A DNA stretch of 64,000 nt. Source: Seriola aureovittata (taxonomy: Eukaryota > Chordata > Actinopteri > Carangiformes > Carangidae). Position numbers and translations under genes: made by a program. The notes beneath the pieces are model-generated. The model was not told the DNA's origin, did no database searches, and was given only the letters and a program-made list of their open reading frames with translations. Every line of letters begins with the position of its first letter. The stretch's first letter is position 1. Shown here in pieces: positions 1 to 30,999 of the stretch. The stretch lies in assembly GCF_021018895.1 (NCBI RefSeq), contig NC_079365.1:20111501-20175500 (forward strand), in the 5' to 3' direction.

Positions 1-1655
1 TGTATTATATGAGAAGTGACATTACTCTGCTGTGGCACTCTTGGGAGAGCGGAGACTCAGAACTCCCAGGGCTTCAAACAGGCCTGTATACATTCTCCCT
101 CTTGCCAGAAAATAAATCCACATCCACGCAACTGTCATTCACAATGGATTACATATCTCTGCAAAAACCTTGCACAAACCGGGAAAAAAACTAAATTTAA
201 TGTAGATACTGTTCTGTCTCATAAAGATGGTACCTTGATTACGTGTTATTGTTTCTTCTGGTCTTCATACTCTTGCTTTGGACAAAAAATAATTTGTTTA
301 TTAAAACTGATCAGCCATTTATAATGCTGCCCCCTGGCAACTTTCAATTTAGCAGCAGTCAGCACTGAGCTGAGGAAAACAATTTGGCCTCAAACTGCTT
401 CACAGCATCATTACAAACAACTGGGGCATACAGTATATTTCAGTTGATTTCCTTGAACAACACTTTAGTACAATCAGGATTTTAGTTCATATCTGGTGTT
501 AGTTGTTAAAATACCAAAACAACCTGCTGCATGTTAATATTATACATGTGTAAACATATAGATGAAATAACAGGTGAAACAACAGTTTGAGAAAAATTTG
601 CAGAACAGTGATAATTTAAGCTATACAGACAATTTAATGTGAGCAGTTCTCAAAAAGCCATAAATAAACAAATGGTCTACAAAACTGCATTATATTTTAG
701 ATAAATAATAATAAAGAATCAAAACTAAATTATTTATTTCTACAACATAATGTGTCACTGATGTTGTTACATAATTTTTACCCCAAACAGTTGGCTTTCT
801 GACACATACAATTCATTTCAAAATGAAAGACCAAAGGAGGAAGGTTTTCATACTGTAGCTTTACCTTCATGGCTCCACAGTGTTTACATAGATAATTAGC
901 ATTTTAAAGCTGAGAAATGGAGTCAGAGCTCCAACCTGGGAATAAAGAATTAAGAACTAATTATTTGGGAATTACTAAAAAGCATTTCTCATTAGTCATA
1001 TTTGACTGCGCCATGGTAAGGGCAAGAAAGAAAAAAATGGATAAAGCACTCAGCATCTTTTGAATATTTTCAGCATCAGTTGTCCCTGACGACCTCTCTC
1101 AGAGATAATTTTTCCCCTCATTAAGTCAGAATAAATCTCAAATGAAGTTAAAGTGCACAAAGTGGCTTACAGTTTTGAAATGATGTAGTCGATGAGGCGT
1201 GTAATAAGTGAAACGCTTCCTCGTGGTTCACGCTGGACTCAGATCAGCAGCCTAACTGACGAGAGAACTTAATAAATCACTTTTTTCCTGTGACGAGCAA
1301 AGAGGGAAATTTGTCAGCGCGCCTGTTTCATCATGTTTCAGTAATACATGTAACTCCACCATGTGGCCTCAAGATGGCAGCATGGCTCATAAGCCAGTCA
1401 TGCACTAGTGACCTACATGTCCCATATCAGCAAAGCCAGCATCTCATTTAACATTATCTTCTCCCCACACAATTTCATTTATACCAAAATGAGTCTGTCA
1501 AAATTTAATCTTCTCATCTCCAGCAGGTCAATGAAACTCCTTTGCACTATTAAAAGGGAAACTCATTTCCTCTGCGGTTTGAGAATTGAAGCGTTGCCTC
1601 TTTAGTGATTAACTGAGTGACCAACTCCTGTTTTATATTCTTTCTCCTAACACAG
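1..1655 (+). other. col2a1: col2a1 intron (3' portion), no exon seen
   Basis: No Gly-X-Y open frame flanked by splice sites occurs before 1656. Human COL2A1 has an exon coding GFPGQDGLAGPK just upstream of the 99-bp exon; its fish equivalent is not here, so it must lie outside the window. The sequence is AT-rich. A CTCF-like motif sits at 1367-1381. Confidence 0.8.
1367..1381 (+). promoter_or_regulatory. Candidate CTCF site in a col2a1 intron
   Basis: CCTCAAGATGGCAGC resembles the common CTCF variant CCACYAGATGGCAGC. One position differs from the consensus. Confidence 0.35.
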
Positions 1656-22955
<21,300 letters not shown>

Positions 22956-23440
22956 AGAATGAGGGATCGAAAAGAAGAGAAACAAAAAAGTGGAAATTTG
23001 AAAAAAATTTAAATGAAAGAGGAGCACACTTCAGATAAAGGAGGAGAGAAAGAGAGAAAAAGAAAAATCAAGACACTTTTTTTAAACGGGACTTTTTTTC
23101 TAAGTAAAAAGTGCTTTTTCCAAGTCGAACTCCGTAGGATATCTGCACTGAATGGCACTAGCAACTGTCATCTGTGATTCATCCAGCATTGCCTCCAGTC
23201 AACTCGCCCTGCCCTGCCCCATGGATACCCGGCATTCCCCCCAAAGCCTCCACTTCGTCCTGGGTGAACAGCAACCCCCTCTTACCCACCCCGACCCCAC
23301 ATCCACGAACAAGAAGGAGGAAGTACGAGGAGAGTACGGGAACATACCAGGGAACTAGAGAGAGAAAAATGTGTTGGTGTTATTTATTTATTGTTTAGGT
23401 TTGGGTCCCAGGTGCGGTAGGACTGAGTTTGTTGCTAAGT

Positions 23441-23446
23441 AATAAA
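23441..23446 (+). terminator. col2a1: Candidate proximal poly(A) signal of col2a1
   Basis: An AATAAA hexamer about 490 bp after the stop, followed by A-rich and then CT-rich sequence. It may give a short 3'UTR form. Confidence 0.4.
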
Positions 23447-24425
23447 AAGCCCACTTACACATATTTAAAAAAGAAAAAAAAAAAAACCTTCCACCAACTT
23501 CCTCTCTTGCTTCCTCCTCTTTTCTAACCACGTCATCACTCTTGTACCATATCCACTAAAACATAAATATCTCCTTGAAACCAAAAATCTATCTATTTAG
23601 AAAGTGCAGGTGTTCCTATTTCTACCGCCACAGTGTATCAAAAAGTTACTGTGTATTATAATAAAAGTCAATGGTGCTATTGTTGTAAAACAGTCTGTAT
23701 TTTTTAACAACCAGATACTCATTTGTAGTGACTTGTATATATGTATATATATGTATATGTGTGTATACATATATATACAGTTTCTCAGAGAGAGCATTTC
23801 ACCCTGGGACTCTGGATTTCAGGGTGATAAATGTCCACTGCCTCGCCCCTCCCTCCTGCTTCAACCCATGTATGTAAACAAACATGCCCCTGATGAGTTT
23901 TTACAATCAAGGCATGTCCAATTTGGAACGCATCTAATTTTTTATTTTTTTTAAGTTTTCTTTATATTTGTTTTGATATTTTAAAGCTACCTCACACAAA
24001 AAAAAACCATCACAAATTGAACTAAGGCCTTTTCCCCCGTGAATCATTGTTTACAAATTCCATATTTTAGACAAATAATATGACCGATATTTTTGAAAAG
24101 TTTGGTCATGAAAGCCCAGTCTGCTGCCCCCCATTTGCTGTGACCTTTGACCCCCTCCCCCATCCCTCTCTACGTCCTCCCATCAGTCCCCTCACACAGG
24201 GCGTGCCCTCTGCCACGGCGTACTCACGCACACGGCTGAAGAGATTAAAGGTGTGTTTGACTTTGTTGCTCCAGTTCAGACAGCCAGTGCAGAGGGTTCA
24301 TTTGTGTGAGGTTGTGTATATTTTTTATTATTAATAATAGTATTATTATTAATAATAATAGCATTATTATATTATTATTATGATCATGACTTGTTTTTGT
24401 TACGTTTTAATTAATGTAAATTGGA

Positions 24426-24431
24426 AATAAA
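24426..24431 (+). terminator. col2a1: Candidate distal poly(A) signal of col2a1
   Basis: An AATAAA hexamer about 1.47 kb after the stop, followed by T/G-rich sequence (ttgctttttattt, tgctttgtgctc). Another hexamer at 24943-24948 could extend the tail further. Confidence 0.5.
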
Positions 24432-25829
24432 AGACAAAACCAAGTAACAGGCTGAAGTTGCTTTTTATTTATATCCTGCTTTGTGCTCCCCCCTGTTGAA
24501 ATATCTGGGGCAATGGGTTTTACTCTTCCCCAAGGAAATTCCTTAAAAAGAAAAAAGTCACGCCTAAACATTTCACTGTGCCCTGCTTCCACTTAGTGTT
24601 TTTGTCGTGATGTCCGGATATATTTCCAGGGGGAGAAACAGCTCAGATGTCAAGCAAAGGCAGTGGAGAGAGGGATGAATGCGGGGTCATTTCGAATTTG
24701 TTTGCCGGTGATAGAAAAAAAACAAAGTCAACGTTGAAGAGGGAGGTGGTGAAAGTTCATATCATGTACTTTTTTTATAAATGTAAAATAGTTTTTCAGT
24801 CATTTCCTTTCATTTTAACGCATGGTAGAGTAGAAATAGGAAACACTGCCGACCATGATCAGCTCATACTGTGAACTGATAATGTCTTCCTGTACTACTA
24901 TTACTGCTCCTCATCTTCTTGCCTTTTTCAACTTACACTAGCAATAAAAGGTAGAAGCATTTCTATGAACAAAGTAGAGCAACGTTTCTTTTATTTTTTA
25001 TATATTTGTTGTGTTGTTTTTTGTTTTTTTTTCCTGACATCACTTTTTGATAGTTCATTTATTATTTAATGTAATGGTTTCCGATCTATGACTTTATCCT
25101 TGTTTGAATAATTAATGGCATACAAACAGGAGAGAAAACCATCACCAGAACAGAAATACATCACCAATAAAAAAAACTACCGACAGAAAAAACCACACAC
25201 AGATGACATGCTTGGTTCTTGTGTTTTGGGTTATTAGCATTATTGTATCATAATAAGCCAAAGGTAGTTAAAGATTATGTTAATGGTAAAGATGCATTCA
25301 GGAAACTGAGCTCTGGCAACATCCACATTAGATGTATGATTTGTGACAGACAGATAACATTCAGGAAAGCGTGAAGTTACACCAACAGAGCTTCACAAGG
25401 GTATCCACGGAGAGTTTTGTTTTTAAAGTCACAGAATATCCATCTTTTTTTATTCTCATCTTTTAGCCTGTGGTCTACCACCAGAGACCGGATTTTACAT
25501 TTATCATAACAATATCAACATTGTTCTACTCATACTTTGACTGACTCTAGTTCTGATTCAAATTATGTGTTCATCCTGAACAACACAGACTTGAACCAGT
25601 CTTCCTCTGTAGATTACAAAACACGCACACCACGTTTAGCACGTTACAGCACACAAAGTAAGTTGACCTATTCTAGGTTTTGCCTCTGCTCTCACCAACC
25701 CAATTGTTAAATAAAATGGGGGACAGTTATACTTTACTATATCCATGAACACTTAGAAGTTTGTAACTGTACACTTTAACCCGGCAGGGATTAAAGACAT
25801 ATGAATAAGAGTAATTGTCTACAGCCATG

Positions 25830-26130
25830 CTAGCAGCACAGCGGCACTTTGAGCTACATGTTCACAATGATGATGCTAACATGCTAATGTTGATGTTTAC
25901 CATGACTGTTAACCATCTTAGTTTAGCATGTTAGCATTCTAACATTTGCTAATTAGCAGTGAACACAAAGTACAGCTGGGGATGATGGGAATAATGTCAT
26001 TATTTTGCAGGTTAAGGGATCACCAAGTTATTACAAGTAATTCAGGTGGGAACATGAATGTTTGTACCAAATTACATCATGAGAGATCAAAAACGACATT
26101 GCCATCCATAGAGCCACGCTGCTAGCATGG
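25830..26130. repeat. Dispersed 'gctaacatgctaa' teleost repeat, copy 1
   Basis: A run of gctaacatgctaatg / ttagcatgttagcattc motifs is followed by ggttaagggatcaccaag and gtttgtaccaaattac, phrases I know from a very common, class-unassigned interspersed repeat of teleosts. A second copy in the opposite orientation lies at 41935-42320. Confidence 0.6.
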
Positions 26131-26150
26131 CTCAAAACATCCTCTTAAAC

Positions 26151-26318
26151 CAGTTGTTTCCAGCCTGTTTGGCTCGAGACCGGTTAAAATGGAGCAATGG
26201 CTACACCTGACCCCTCATATTAACATCTGAGAAACAAAATAACAACGTAACACCATTTTGTGTATTTTCATCATTTACCCTCCTGTGGGGGTTCTGACCC
26301 CCAAGTTGGGAACTACTG
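26151..26318. mobile_element. hAT-like MITE with 8-bp target duplication
   Basis: The left end is cagttgtttccagcctgttt. The right end, reversed, is cagtagttcccaacttgggg. These imperfect terminal inverted repeats fit the hAT-type CAGTGGTTCCCAACC end. The flanks tcttaaac (26143-26150) and tcctaaat (26319-26326) agree at 6 of 8 bases, like a decayed 8-bp target-site duplication. There is no coding part. Confidence 0.6.
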
Positions 26319-27670
26319 TCCTAAATTCACATTAAATGTTGTTGACTAAAAATTTGAGAGAGGCATTTTACAGTTTCTATTTGTATCTGTGCAGAACGAC
26401 AAATAACCCCTCCCCTCAGAGAATAATGCTCCAGCTCACAGTCAATATGATTACGATGAACTCAAGTGAAATTAAAAAAGGTGCCTGTTAATCCAGTCAC
26501 GTTTTGTTCCATTTACTCTGAGCTGGATATTCAGTGCACCTATAGTATACATGCCCGACGTGTCAGGAATTGCATTACTCTCAACATTACAATCATTAAA
26601 TGTACTAACTGAAAAAAAAAGTGCTCATTTCCACAGCAGATAAAAAAAAAATCAGTTATACAGCCTATATGGAAAATGGGAGACGGAACCATTTGTACAC
26701 AGCAATCAGTGCAGAGAGGAAGCAGGACTCAAGAGATTAATTAAAGCTAAACTAACAGCTCCTCTCAGGATAAATGGCTATACTAATGTAATTTATAACA
26801 GCGACCCACTTCTGGTTGAGATTTCTCTGTACCAATCTGTGTCCGCTGTATGAACACTAAGCCAGATTTTTTTGGAGCTGGTGGCTGCAGGTTGGAGACA
26901 ATATAGTTCACCTCCAGCTCTAATGGCTCCCTGAGAGTAGATTTAGATCAGCAGTTCTCCACAAGCACAGAAACAACTGGCTTAGTGACCGTGCAATGGG
27001 AAAGGCTTAAATAGCATCCGTGCAAAAGCAATGCTATTAAAGAAAAAATGGCCGCAACAACAATGCACAAAAACACCACATGCGCACACACCCACACACA
27101 CAACTGAAACAAGCAATTAGACAAAGACACACGTTTGAGTTTGCAAACTCTCCCTTTTGACCTGATAAATACACTCCACCTGATTAGTGCCTTTCAAGTG
27201 TTCATTAAGGGTCAGTTGGTCAAACACTCCTAATTAGAGCTTAATGAAAGATAAAAGGGCACAGTATGAGGCATGAAGAAAAGAAGAGGAAAGAGGGACT
27301 ACAAAGGGAGAAGAAGGTTATAAGGTTCAAACAATTTCTTTCGACACAGTCTTATTTCATCCTTTCATCATCGTTTTTCCGTTTCCTCTCTTGTCTTCTC
27401 TGTGCAGATGGTGAAATGGGTAAACCAATAAACTGAAGAAAATGCAATAGGAAAAGAATTATTAAGAAAAACGTGGGAGGGGGATCAGCAGTAACAAATA
27501 AAAAGAAATCTTGTAATCACAAAACCCAGCTGTAAAAGGTCCATTCCCTCTGTATCTGCATCCTCCACAGTCGCCTTACAGTAACTCCACACAGCATTTT
27601 GAAGTTTATCAGTCACTCTCCATAAGACTGCTGTTTGATTATTCCATTTAAATTACAGCCAAGTATAAGT

Positions 27671-28528
27671 TCAGAAACCGGTGCTCAGAGTGTCTGTCTC
27701 AGTGGGGGTTTTGCGTGGGCTCGGTAAACTCTTCAGGTACTCCAAATGCCTGCGGGCCTCGGCTTGGTTCTGCCTCACATAGTACACTACATACACAATG
27801 ACCATAAAGAACCACACAAACATTGTCACCAGCATGGCCACATCAGTGGTTTTCCTCTGCAGGCTGCAGAAGTTCACCCCAGAATCCAACAGTTTGACCA
27901 GCGACTGACCTGCGTGCTCGCCCTGCGACCCCGGGTCCTCCCACCTGCTCCCCTCACCCACACCCCGCACAGAGCTCTCACAAATGATCCCGTTCACCGT
28001 CTCGGGCTCCAGGTTCAGAGACTCCATCAGCTCCTGGAGGGCGCAGTCACAGTGCCAGGGGTTGTGGTAGAGGCGTGTCTTTGCATGTGTGGAGCCAAAC
28101 TCCTCCCTGTTGGCCTGCTTCAGCTGGTTATGCGAGAGGTCGAGCAGGCGCAGCTCGGGGCCCAGATGCCGCAGGGCCCCCGAGGCGAGCGAGTCGATGC
28201 GGTTGTGGGACAGGTACAGGTTCCGCAGGTGGACCAGGTTGCTGAAGGCACTCTCTGGGATGTTCCGGATGTAGTTGCGTTCCAGGTGGAGGGTGACAGT
28301 TTCAGCCGGGATCCCCTCTGGGATCTCCCGCAGCCCGGCGTCTGAGCACTGCACCGTGGCCGTGTCCCAGGCGCAGTGGCAGCTGTCCGGGCACTGGGGG
28401 GACGCTTGGCCCCACAGAACAGAGAACAAGAGTGAGACGCACAGCCATGAATGAAGATCCACTCCTTTACCCTTTCGTCTTCCTCCACTGGCGCTGGTAC
28501 ATCTCTCCTCACACCAGCCTGTGCACAT
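27671..28528 (-). CDS. LRRC3-family leucine-rich repeat transmembrane protein
   Basis: A single-exon coding region of 285 residues encodes a small type I membrane protein whose molecular role is poorly known in this family. Residues 1-24 are basic (RRKGKG), 25-42 form a hydrophobic signal peptide (LHSWLCVSLLFSVLWGQA), and 46-~70 form an LRRNT cap with a CPDSCHC cluster. About three LRRs follow (LHLERNYIRNIP, LYLSHNRIDSL, LLDLSHNQL), then an LRRCT cap (NPWHCDCALQEL...C...C). Residues 230-251 span the membrane (AMLVTMFVWFFMVIVYVVYYV), and a tail RQNQAEARRHLEYLKSLPS ends LSTGF. The TM block and HLEYLKSLPS tail are near-identical to LRRC3 and LRRC3B, which are also intronless in the coding part. 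An extra ~14 residues (about RGVGEGSRWEDPGS) lie in the LRRCT. The start at 28528 is chosen because an upstream extension would be translated from a TG microsatellite. Which LRRC3 paralogue this is remains open. Confidence 0.85.
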   Translation of the reverse strand: MCTGWCEERCTSASGGRRKGKGVDLHSWLCVSLLFSVLWGQASPQCPDSCHCAWDTATVQCSDAGLREIPEGIPAETVTLHLERNYIRNIPESAFSNLVHLRNLYLSHNRIDSLASGALRHLGPELRLLDLSHNQLKQANREEFGSTHAKTRLYHNPWHCDCALQELMESLNLEPETVNGIICESSVRGVGEGSRWEDPGSQGEHAGQSLVKLLDSGVNFCSLQRKTTDVAMLVTMFVWFFMVIVYVVYYVRQNQAEARRHLEYLKSLPSPRKTPTETDTLSTGF

Positions 28529-28545
28529 CGCGTCACCATATCCTC
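28529..28545 (-). other. Possible 5'UTR and splice acceptor of the LRRC3-family coding exon
   Basis: On the minus strand, ggtgtgtgtcag|gaggat gives an acceptor AG at 28547-28546, 17 bp before the chosen ATG. Just upstream is the (TG)n tract at 28566-28595. The acceptor has no ordinary pyrimidine tract. A downstream cag at 28524 is an alternative acceptor that would move the start codon to another exon. Confidence 0.35.
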
Positions 28546-28563
28546 CTGACACACACCAGGTCC

Positions 28564-28565
<2 letters not shown>

Positions 28566-28595
<30 letters not shown>
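28566..28595. repeat. (CA)n microsatellite
   Basis: About 15 CA units on the + strand, immediately 5' of the LRRC3-family coding exon. Open frames through it give only CVCV residues. Confidence 0.9.
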
Positions 28596-28597
<2 letters not shown>

Positions 28598-29619
28598 CGC
28601 ACCAACAGAATCTGACAGATTGAGAGAAAAGGGGTCAGTATTGAAAAGATGAGTCTCTCTGTATTTCTCTCTTTACAAACCCTTTAAACAACACATACAA
28701 TCAAATGAACGCAGACAGGGCAGATTATTTGTTTAAGAGGAGGAGGAGGAAAAGGTCAGTGGGTAAAGAGCTAGACACTGAAATGAGCTTAAACCGGTTT
28801 AGTTGATGAATGCGATCAGAGGACAGCAATGTCACTGCAAGAAAAACATCTTTCGATATTCATATTGCACTGTAACTAATTTATATTTGGTGATGGTGCT
28901 CATTCATATCATTGAAAAGAAATTGGACTTTTAGAGGAGGCAACAGAGTGTTTCATTGCAGCGATTCCCTCGTGAATCACCGTCTAAGCAGCAGTAATGA
29001 TACTTTAAGTGATCTAATCAGGTTGAAAATCCCTCTTGTATTTCTGCATTTAAAGAACATAAATCATTATGCATGATTTTCTGAACCTCTCCCACCCAAG
29101 AAGAAAAGCATCACATTACACTCATCAATAAATGTTCTTCTTGTTTATCCCTCTATTTATTTTCCCATGATGCCATCGCCCCTTAATCATATTCCATGGG
29201 TGTAGGGACAGGGTGGGGGTTGGAAAGGGGTGGGATCAATAGCCCAAGTATTGCCTGCTACACTATTAACGGCAAGAACATCAATCCTGCCCGAGTCCCA
29301 CAGTGTCAATAAGTGACAGAGCTGGAAAAAATAACCCAGCAGTAGTCTGGGTGTTAGCATCTGCTCCTGCGGTTTGGAGGCAAAAGTTGAAGGAAAAAAA
29401 AAACAAAAAAAACCCCAATCTGGCCAGACTGCATCACACGGGCAAAACCACTGGAGGATACATTACATGTGTTATGTGTGTTAAGCTATTTTAGAGCCGC
29501 TCAGTCTCATCTGACTGCCTGACTGTCTCTGACTTTTTTTAAAAAATCTATGTGGGTCTGGAAATGGTGTCAATATAGTTTGTTCAGACAATCCAATCAG
29601 GTGTCTTTGGAGCATTTTT

Positions 29620-29645
29620 TGTTGTTGTTGTTGTTGTTGTTGTTG
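29620..29645. repeat. (GTT)n microsatellite
   Basis: A run of eight GTT units after a T tract. Confidence 0.9.
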
Positions 29646-29880
29646 AGACGTACGGCCAAATGATGGTCTTGTTCCCAAGACAGAAATCACAACACACTCC
29701 TTGAATTTGGTTTGAAGACCATCCTCTTAAATGTCAAGCACTTTCTGCTTTGTCCTCCTCTTCATAATAGAATCAAAACTGTCATGTGTTTCCATTCTCC
29801 TGCACAGAGGGCAAACACTAAAGGCTTCTACCCCAGAGTAACAGTGGCCTAGATTGGTCTGATATGCCCAAAGGTGACAG

Positions 29881-29951
29881 ACTGTCTGTCTGACTGACTG
29901 AGTGACTGACTGAGTGACTGTCTGTCTGTCTGTCTGTCTGTCTGACTGACA
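29881..29951. repeat. TGTC/TGAC tetranucleotide repeat
   Basis: An alternating block of tgtc, tgac and tgag tetranucleotides over about 70 bp, with two TGTC-rich parts around a TGAC/TGAG core. Confidence 0.9.
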
Positions 29952-30665
29952 GCCCTGTGACGTCCATCAAGTGGCCCCCATGTGAGGATTCAGTTCACCA
30001 GTCATTACCCATCCGTTATTAACATCCTGAATGTAGATGCATGCAAATCCCCAATTAACAAAAATAATCATCAGCTGCATGAATAAGAATGAGAATGAGA
30101 AAGGGTGAAAGACAGGGATGGAGAGAGACTCCAAAAGCAAATACAGCTGTCACTGTGGTTACAGCTAATGACTGCAATGTTGTTTGTTTCTTTTCTTTTT
30201 TCATAAATGGCTCGCTATCTCTCAAAGTGAAGGACAAAACTAATCTAAAATATGAGTGGAGTGACACACCCTGCTTTCTGAGTCTGACTTCATTCCGCAA
30301 TACCTTTATTTCATAAATTGAACCTGCACTGTCGTGACAATTACATTTCATTTAGACTGTAAAGGACATTAATCTAAATGAAACAGGTCAGCAGGGCCAC
30401 GTGAAGGTGAGGAAACTCAGAAAACAGCATTTTAGCTTCATGCAAGCAAAGAAACATGTTTTTCTTACGCGTCGTTTTGCAACTTTTGAATCATAATTGT
30501 GAAGTTTTAACGCATTTGCTCTTTATGTTCGCGCTTTTTATTCTCCCCGTTAAAAGTTAATACAAATTAAAAAGAGAAATCCACGGCAACGACATGTTTA
30601 GGCCACTAATTCACATTATTATATAAAAAATAAATGGATATAAAGTATTCGAAAAAATAACTTAC

Positions 30666-30900
30666 CCGTATGAGGTGTCTTGTGAAGTTTGAGATCCAGA
30701 CTGTATAAAGATTGTTTTTTTTAAACTCCGTTTTCAGTTTTTCTTCGGACTTTTTCTGATGGCAAATGTTTTTTTTCTTCTTCACTGTAGATACAGTTTT
30801 CAAAAAGCGATGAGAAGTGAATCAGTTGTGGTTCCGTGTTTGTCGCCTGCAGACGGCTTCGTCACTGACTGTTGTACCGGAGGGTAGTTACAGCAAGAGA
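30666..30900 (-). other. Possible non-coding first exon of the LRRC3-family gene
   Basis: On the minus strand, ctcatacgg|gtaagt is a strong donor at 30666/30665. It lies about 2.1 kb upstream of the coding exon, as expected for a 5' non-coding exon in this family. There is no open frame to confirm it, and the upstream edge is a guess. This is inference only. Confidence 0.25.
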
Positions 30901-30924
30901 GATGTGGGGCAAACTCTCTCTGTC

Positions 30925-30944
30925 GCTCTCTCTCTCTCTCTCTC
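30925..30944. repeat. (CT)n microsatellite
   Basis: Ten CT units within a longer CT-rich stretch (30914-30944). Confidence 0.85.
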
Positions 30945-30999
30945 AGTCTGTAACAGACAAAGAGACAAACATGGAGGTGTGTCATCATCACTATAGTGG

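Larger units (their letters stand above)
22956..24450 (+). other. col2a1: col2a1 3'UTR (extent inferred)
   Basis: This non-coding tail follows the stop. It is purine-rich at first (gaaagagg, agaaaaag) and later has a TA/TG simple stretch (about 23735-23780) and ATT repeats (24325-24381). AATAAA hexamers occur at 23441, 23660 and 24426. The last is followed within 40 bp by a T/G-rich stretch and is the most likely distal cleavage point. The exact end cannot be fixed without transcripts. Confidence 0.6.
24950..27670. other. Intergenic region between col2a1 and the LRRC3-family gene
   Basis: No coding exon was recognised. Beyond the two repeats listed, the sequence is AT-rich. The 3' end of the LRRC3-family transcript should lie in the upper part; TTTATT at 27351-27380 and below is compatible with minus-strand poly(A) signals but not decisive. 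Confidence 0.5.
28600..30660. other. Intron or intergenic sequence upstream of the LRRC3-family gene
   Basis: No coding exon is visible. If the non-coding exon at 30666 is real, this is its intron. It holds the GTT and TGTC/TGAC simple repeats listed separately and otherwise AT-rich unique sequence. Confidence 0.5.

Noticed and set aside
27746..28345. A 199-codon + strand open frame opposite the LRRC3-family gene
   Set aside because: It is an antisense shadow of a GC-rich coding exon, with no domain signature.
28529..28594. N-terminal extension MCVCVCVCVFG... of the LRRC3-family protein
   Set aside because: It is read from the TG microsatellite and lies upstream of a plausible acceptor. Family members start close to the signal peptide.
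29881..29951. A regularly spaced repeat that could suggest a CRISPR-like array
   Set aside because: It is a TGTC/TGAC tetranucleotide tract with no spacers, in a vertebrate genome.
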